Origin: JAKAGZ01 sp964412105
Lineage (GTDB): Bacteria; Bacteroidota; Ignavibacteria; Ignavibacteriales; Ignavibacteriaceae
Assembly: GCA_964412105.1 (NCBI GenBank)
Contig: CAYPNM010000071.1
Location: 1-11,801, forward strand
Length of the DNA: 11,801 nucleotides
Reading direction: 5' to 3'
Numbering within the stretch: position 1 is the stretch's first letter; the number at the start of each line of letters is the position of its first letter. Shown here piece after piece: positions 8,801-11,801 of this stretch. Made by a program: the position numbers and the translations under genes. The notes under the pieces are model-generated. The model made no database searches, had not been told where the DNA came from, and was given only the letters and a program-made list of their open reading frames with translations.

Positions 8801-11346
8801 GTCGCTGCATCAAATTCGGCCGACTCGCCACCCTTCACGGTTACCCTTGCCGATACACCCCCTCCATACTCGCTTATTATTTGTCCTACAATCACCGAAT
8901 TAGGTTCAAGATCGATAGGTTCATTCCATTTTTCACCGGGCATAAGAACCTTGCCTTTTGAAGGGATGTCGGTGCCGAAAGGTTTATAACCGTATTTATA
9001 CACGAATAAATGCCTCAAGGGAGAAACAGCATTTCCATTCTTAAATTTTACAGGCAGGTTCACAAAAGCAAATTTACCTGAGCTATCGGTTAAAGCTGAC
9101 TTTTCCTTGGAAACTAATCCTGTCAATAATTCTACAGAAGCACCCGGAATTGCTAGCCCCGTAGCAGAGCTTCTGACTAGTCCTTTAACAGAAGGACTCA
9201 ATGGATGTGCCTTAACCGTATATGATATTTTTTCGGGCGAATATTGATCTGAAAAAATTGCAGTACTGGTATCTTTACAGGAATATTCGATGGGCCAGGT
9301 AGTACTATAATTGAAAACACTTTCATTTGAACTTCCGGAATAAATATAATATTTATCATTTGGGCCATCATTAAACATTACCCTGTCAAATTTCACAGTT
9401 CCGTCTTCTTCAGTTACGCTTTTAGCAACTATTTCATATTTATTGAACCAAAAAAGAAATCCCGCTCCCTTTTGATTGAACCCTCGATCAGGAGGTGCCC
9501 CTTCATTAATCGGGACTCCTGCTGGACGCTTTTTGCGAAGCAGCCAGACATTCATACCGGGTATACCGTTACCTGGCGTTATCATCTGATTCTGCTGGTT
9601 ATCGGATGCAATTTTTAAGGTCAACTGACAGCTTTTGGCCGTAGCAATAAAATTACCCATGTTTTTATTCTGGCCAATTAGAATTACTATGTCCTTGGAA
9701 GGTGAAACAAAATATTTCCCGGCTGGATTATCAACAACTATCCTGAACATTCTATAATAGTCGCTCCCAAACGTTGATAAAGGTCCCGTGGCTTTTGTTT
9801 GAATAAAGTTAAATTTAAAATTTCCGCTTCCATCAGTTTTAGTAACAGAGAGTACCTGCCCTAAATCTTCAGGGCCGCTGTACCCTATTTGACTGGTGCC
9901 TCCCTGCCAGACTATTTCAAGATTACGGGGAACGGTTGTACTAAAATCAGTTTTTCTTGTCACAGGATTAATTGGATGGTACTCGACTATTAGCTTAATA
10001 TTAGTATTAGCTAAAGGAAATGTTGCATTGTCGCCGGGTTCGGCAAATTTGTAATTGAGAGTACCGTTAAATGAAGTTGTTTGCCAGTTACCGCCTCCCG
10101 TTACACCTTCACCATAAGTAAATTTCCACGTATCGCTGGTTGCAATTATTTTATCATTTTTCTTGTCCACTACCCTGACCTGCCAGGCATATTGCTTATT
10201 GTAATTTAAAGGAAGCGGAAAGGCGTCGTGAGGCGTTGAACGGTAATAATAACCAAATTGATTTATATTCTTCTCATAATAAACTGCATTATATATGTCG
10301 ACATCTGGAATATAATATGGTGTATTATTTTTAATTGCGTCAGAAGGCGATTGCCCGCCTTTTAATTCAACAACTATCACCCTGTAATTAATGTTTTGAC
10401 TATTATAGCCTGAAGGTAATGTATAGCTCCATGTAAAATCAGGGAATCCCGATATGGATGCATTATCACTCGGATATGATAACTTAACAGGGTTGTTAAT
10501 TGTAACGGGGAAAAAATGAATTAACTGTTTCTTTTTGCTGAATGTAAATATTTCACTCTTTCCATCATTCTGCGCGGGAGAATAACCATACTGATCAAGT
10601 GCCTGAACTTGCCAGGCGTATGTTTTACCGGTTTCAATAGGAAGCGCACTTATCGGGTAAACAAGTGTTGAATTCAATATATTATCATTCTCATATAAGG
10701 GTATATTTGAACTCAACGCTTTTGAAGGAGTTTGACCCGGTAATATTTCCACAATCTTTAATGAATAATTAAGTTGGTAACTTGGCGGCACAACTACGGG
10801 CGTCCATTGGAAAACCGGATATTGCATATTATTTTCAAGGGAATCTCCATCGAATGGTGTAACTAAATGTGGAGGATCCGGGTAAACGATTGTAAAGTCA
10901 GAGCAGGCATTCTGGACAAGTTTTCCCCCGTCCGGATCTTCTACATCCAGACATAAAGTATAATGGCCCTCCGGAATTCTTCCTGTCCTTTCTATTTGAT
11001 CTTTTATATCTGGATAAGGATAAGTTGCATCCCTAAACTTTATAATCTTGGTATTATCGACTAAAACAGTAGGAGTAGATGTGACATTGATAGGATCAGA
11101 AAGGCTTTCTAATACAACTCCTTTACCATCCTTTGAAAGTGTAGCTCTTATTCTTATTGAAGTGCTTTGTTGCAGGTAATTAACTATAGTTAAATTTCCT
11201 ACTGCTCCTGGGTTTACCTGCCAAACATTTGTATAGGGAGATGGAAATGGTGAGAGATTGAGAATTGCACTCCAGCCGGTATCTTGTGCTTTTGCTAAAG
11301 AACAAAATATAATGAATAGTATGCCAAACTTTTTCAGGTGATACAT
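5845..11346 (-). CDS. Giant exported modular protein: TANFOR-like/FN3-like repeats, carboxypeptidase-regulatory-like modules, unassigned C-terminal half
   Basis: This is the first gene of the cluster, 1833 residues as assembled with a 100-N gap at residues 905-938. The signal peptide is 1-20 (FGILFIIFCSLAKA, then QD). Residues 21-155 are a beta domain with C132 and C148. Two homologous modules follow, ~158-270 (FQWTPV, KIVEILPGQTPSKAL, GKTYAWQVQALD) and ~286-411 (FTWSYT, VVELKGGQSPSDAI, KQYAWQVRVVD), matching what I recall of the Bacteroidota TANFOR domain. Carboxypeptidase-regulatory-like sandwiches with a D-G-G/D-S-G-K-F signature follow at ~425-560, 572-715, 716-815, 816-904 and ~905-988 (ends GKDGSFILHNVPIG). 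Residues ~990-1833 are beta-rich with no family I recognise. Seven cysteines (1664, 1679, 1739, 1768, 1788, 1823, 1831) fall in the last 170 residues. No transmembrane helix follows the signal and no type IX signal is seen. The start at 11346 has only a weak upstream GGGAA. It is probably an adhesin-like or structural surface protein; the function is unknown. Confidence 0.8.
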   Translation of the reverse strand: MYHLKKFGILFIIFCSLAKAQDTGWSAILNLSPFPSPYTNVWQVNPGAVGNLTIVNYLQQSTSIRIRATLSKDGKGVVLESLSDPINVTSTPTVLVDNTKIIKFRDATYPYPDIKDQIERTGRIPEGHYTLCLDVEDPDGGKLVQNACSDFTIVYPDPPHLVTPFDGDSLENNMQYPVFQWTPVVVPPSYQLNYSLKIVEILPGQTPSKALSSNIPLYENDNILNSTLVYPISALPIETGKTYAWQVQALDQYGYSPAQNDGKSEIFTFSKKKQLIHFFPVTINNPVKLSYPSDNASISGFPDFTWSYTLPSGYNSQNINYRVIVVELKGGQSPSDAIKNNTPYYIPDVDIYNAVYYEKNINQFGYYYRSTPHDAFPLPLNYNKQYAWQVRVVDKKNDKIIATSDTWKFTYGEGVTGGGNWQTTSFNGTLNYKFAEPGDNATFPLANTNIKLIVEYHPINPVTRKTDFSTTVPRNLEIVWQGGTSQIGYSGPEDLGQVLSVTKTDGSGNFKFNFIQTKATGPLSTFGSDYYRMFRIVVDNPAGKYFVSPSKDIVILIGQNKNMGNFIATAKSCQLTLKIASDNQQNQMITPGNGIPGMNVWLLRKKRPAGVPINEGAPPDRGFNQKGAGFLFWFNKYEIVAKSVTEEDGTVKFDRVMFNDGPNDKYYIYSGSSNESVFNYSTTWPIEYSCKDTSTAIFSDQYSPEKISYTVKAHPLSPSVKGLVRSSATGLAIPGASVELLTGLVSKEKSALTDSSGKFAFVNLPVKFKNGNAVSPLRHLFVYKYGYKPFGTDIPSKGKVLMPGEKWNEPIDLEPNSVIVGQIISEYGGGVSARVTVKGGESAEFDAATFFDINTHKIFPVKFKVGTTSGMHKLIIDPLNAEFMADTIEVNVNKPVVDLQTIKLXXXXXXXXXXXXXXXXXXXXXXXXXXXXXXXXXXGKDGSFILHNVPIGNNDFIAGKSSSNLIGDKKSLNVPTNGLSNINFNLRVYDKMDITHLMGFPIEVDSLVDKNGHVFITGSIVHLDSLKNNQFQVNQNALVKSLSFSEVEIVPDPIKTSVILGQTIPISDPATLPVKTDMNHLALQVLHNYSGELRDNKIGIELDKNAPGSGIIRGRVLVSQSSFSKISSNLNIPGGGFYIRSSGAGNLRIPVITATQKDPISNFNGFLVSDSLMHSLNFTLYGFKAIADSSLSVLYADSLGLNTRIELNLTNAKPSHSIINLGNVNVSIANGIGYIHKSNDNITLQMDKWKLLIKDWSLYNKLNVTSGTLQTQLFNVPVTKLRISPTEILSSTVNIKNISIGGIIPVNLNSNLTLNYNSSNSNWFLFASNPGTSVAAFGGLPGMATGDSVHISSIYLYSNQDNVDLIPEQSSKTLKIYKIGIFNPSEIKYIPDGHHVEMTSLSFNIPGYPGTVNGVLVYYKENGQIKMRLVPFKIAFVDKGVNYAFSETAADTMIFNKKGLFVRGRLWEEGKYSLNSWLYHTADSTSIWVETPNSPFAKAGTFWQKLQIGGNVNYFDSVGGHINIVGNNWDTLSIAGNLTTPNGINAGQNRMTFSVTGEFYANNQSLGVKNIDTPFGQMSWKYDFDKGQLIGTMDIDKDMGGVSIKGPAELLVDGSGWFFFAGITADIPGLPQQDAALIIGDYGSMPQNVKDGFAKVSYDKNLPCGFQSSISGFLFSGKCAIPIVIPTIDIETGVANIHFGVEAGANVKLWTSFSKSGNEYGIGAIGFIDASFSMDALTCTSLSAEATLQLGFTGIYQTNPGLFSLDGCGSFSISADIEQQGVGVDEVCTPPKISVFNKTFAMSALMHLDSSGKTSFSFQSGSCSDNTAQGCSK
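8533..8632. other. Assembly gap of 100 N inside the giant gene
   Basis: Exactly 100 N replace codons 906-938 plus the third base of codon 905 (TAN, which can only be Tyr if the gene is intact). Both flanks are open in the same frame. The round number suggests a scaffold placeholder, so the true gap length and the protein length are uncertain. Confidence 0.95.
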
Positions 11347-11410
11347 TGAGTTCCCAAATTAAGCTTAAAAAAATGTGGCCCTCTTATTTCTCACCTCACG
11401 ATATTTGTAT

Positions 11411-11437
11411 CCCCTTAATTAAGGAAATAGCCCCTTA
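11411..11437. repeat. Palindrome and 20-bp-spaced direct repeats before the giant gene
   Basis: CCTTAATTAAGG (11413-11424) is a perfect 12-bp palindrome. CCCCTTAATT at 11411 and CCCCTTATTT at 11431 match at 9 of 10 positions and start exactly 20 bases apart, close to two helical turns. A related CCCTCTTATTT lies at 11379 and another CCCCTA at 11447. The block is 65-90 bases upstream of the start codon, consistent with a regulator binding region, but function is inferred only. Confidence 0.35.
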
Positions 11438-11568
11438 TTTGGCACACCCCTAAAAATATTTTTTGTAAAAGCTAATGGTATGAATCCTAATTACTCGCTT
11501 TCTTTTAGATAAGCTATTATTATTAGACTCAGGCCTATAAATTTAACTTATCAAAATTTTAGGTAAGT

Positions 11569-11596
11569 CGCAAATATTATAAGATAATTATTTGCG
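11569..11596. repeat. 8-bp perfect inverted repeat, possible operator
   Basis: CGCAAATA at 11569-11576 and TATTTGCG at 11589-11596 are exact reverse complements around a 12-base AT-rich centre. The centre includes the -10-like box of the candidate promoter on the minus strand, a placement typical of a repressor operator. Confidence 0.4.
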
Positions 11597-11602
11597 CGTC
11601 AA
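11576..11602 (-). promoter_or_regulatory. Candidate promoter for the four-gene cluster
   Basis: Read on the minus strand, TTGACG (11597-11602) is followed after 15 bases by TATAAT (11576-11581), about 230 bases before the start codon. The boxes are good sigma-70 matches but the spacer is short. Bacteroidota-type primary sigma factors prefer TTG/TAnnTTTG, for which I see only imperfect matches. This is a weak candidate. Confidence 0.3.
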
Positions 11603-11785
11603 AAGATGGAAAACTTTTTTTGTGTTGCTTCAAGCGGTACTGCTACACTCATCCCCCTGCTTATATATAAACAAAACTGGAATGGATTAATATATGAGAC
11701 CAACAAATGATCGATGAGACAATAACTCCAATATAAAATATTAGAAAAACTCCGCGAAGCTGCCTCTCTAACTTATGCGGTTAAG

Positions 11786-11801
11786 CTTGCCTGCCGTTAG
11801 G
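11786..11801. repeat. Possible half of a hairpin repeat cut by the window edge
   Basis: The window ends CTTGCCTGCCGTTAGG. If the next bases were CAGGCAAG this would be a 10-bp-arm hairpin around GTTA. The last ~50 bases are also GC-richer than the rest of the leader. Only the left arm is visible, so this is a conjecture. Confidence 0.15.

Larger units (their letters stand above)
11347..11801. other. Non-coding leader region upstream of the cluster
   Basis: These 455 AT-rich bases have no open frame longer than a dozen or so codons that I could find on either strand, and no tRNA- or rRNA-like stretch. They hold the probable promoter and regulatory sequences of the minus-strand cluster (annotated separately). 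They also hold a near-palindrome AGCGGTACTGCT (11633-11644, one mismatched pair) and a GC-richer end from about 11750 that may belong to a repeat. No divergent gene is visible before the window ends. Confidence 0.7.

Noticed and set aside
8417..8961. Two overlapping plus-strand open frames around the assembly gap
   Set aside because: They are antisense to the giant gene; one is open partly because it runs through the N block. No recognisable protein features.
418..11346. Type IX secretion C-terminal sorting domains on the cluster products
   Set aside because: The C-termini (CSDNTAQGCSK, PSLEVGIRY, EPSTVNNSR, LNYSHNF) do not show the usual ~80-residue sandwich ending in a K-rich short strand. 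The last is a barrel terminus.
11347..11801. CRISPR array, tRNA or small protein gene in the leader
   Set aside because: No regularly repeated 20-40 base units, no cloverleaf-like arms, and all open frames there are very short without start signals.

Overview
The window reads as a piece of a metagenome-assembled or draft genome from the Bacteroidota / Ignavibacteriota (FCB) group. The grounds are indirect. The main genes are AT-rich (about 37-40% GC in the lines I counted), encode Asn/Ser/Ile/Lys-rich beta proteins, have signal peptides ending in ...FSQ or ...KAQ-like sites, and have weak or absent Shine-Dalgarno sites at several starts. The large proteins match module types I associate with that group. 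A run of exactly 100 N marks an assembly gap inside the largest gene.

Layout, left to right. A small plus-strand gene (103-396) encodes a ferredoxin-like antibiotic-biosynthesis-monooxygenase-fold protein. Its GC (142/294, 48%) is clearly higher than that of its neighbours. Only 21 bases separate it from the convergent end of a four-gene minus-strand cluster covering 418-11346. Read in transcription order, the cluster is: (1) a 1833-residue exported modular protein with two duplicated N-terminal TANFOR-like/FN3-like modules, several carboxypeptidase-regulatory-like beta sandwiches and a long unassigned C-terminal half; (2) a 685-residue exported protein made almost wholly of FN3-like modules; (3) a 440-residue exported six-bladed NHL/Vgb-type beta-propeller; (4) a ~658-residue outer-membrane beta-barrel protein with a Kre9/KNH-type module inserted near residue 204. 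Gaps between the genes are 0, 17 and about 52 bases, so they are probably one operon. The last 455 bases hold no convincing gene. They contain candidate regulatory structure upstream of the operon: an inverted repeat over a -10-like box, and a palindrome with spaced direct repeats.

Inference on how the genes work together: all four cluster products carry Sec signals. Three are soluble beta-repeat binding modules and the fourth ends like an outer-membrane barrel. The simplest model is a surface or periplasmic assembly in which the barrel protein anchors or displays the large modular proteins, for adhesion, matrix or substrate capture. I see no enzyme active site in the cluster and no type IX secretion C-terminal signal. 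The monooxygenase-like gene is probably unrelated.
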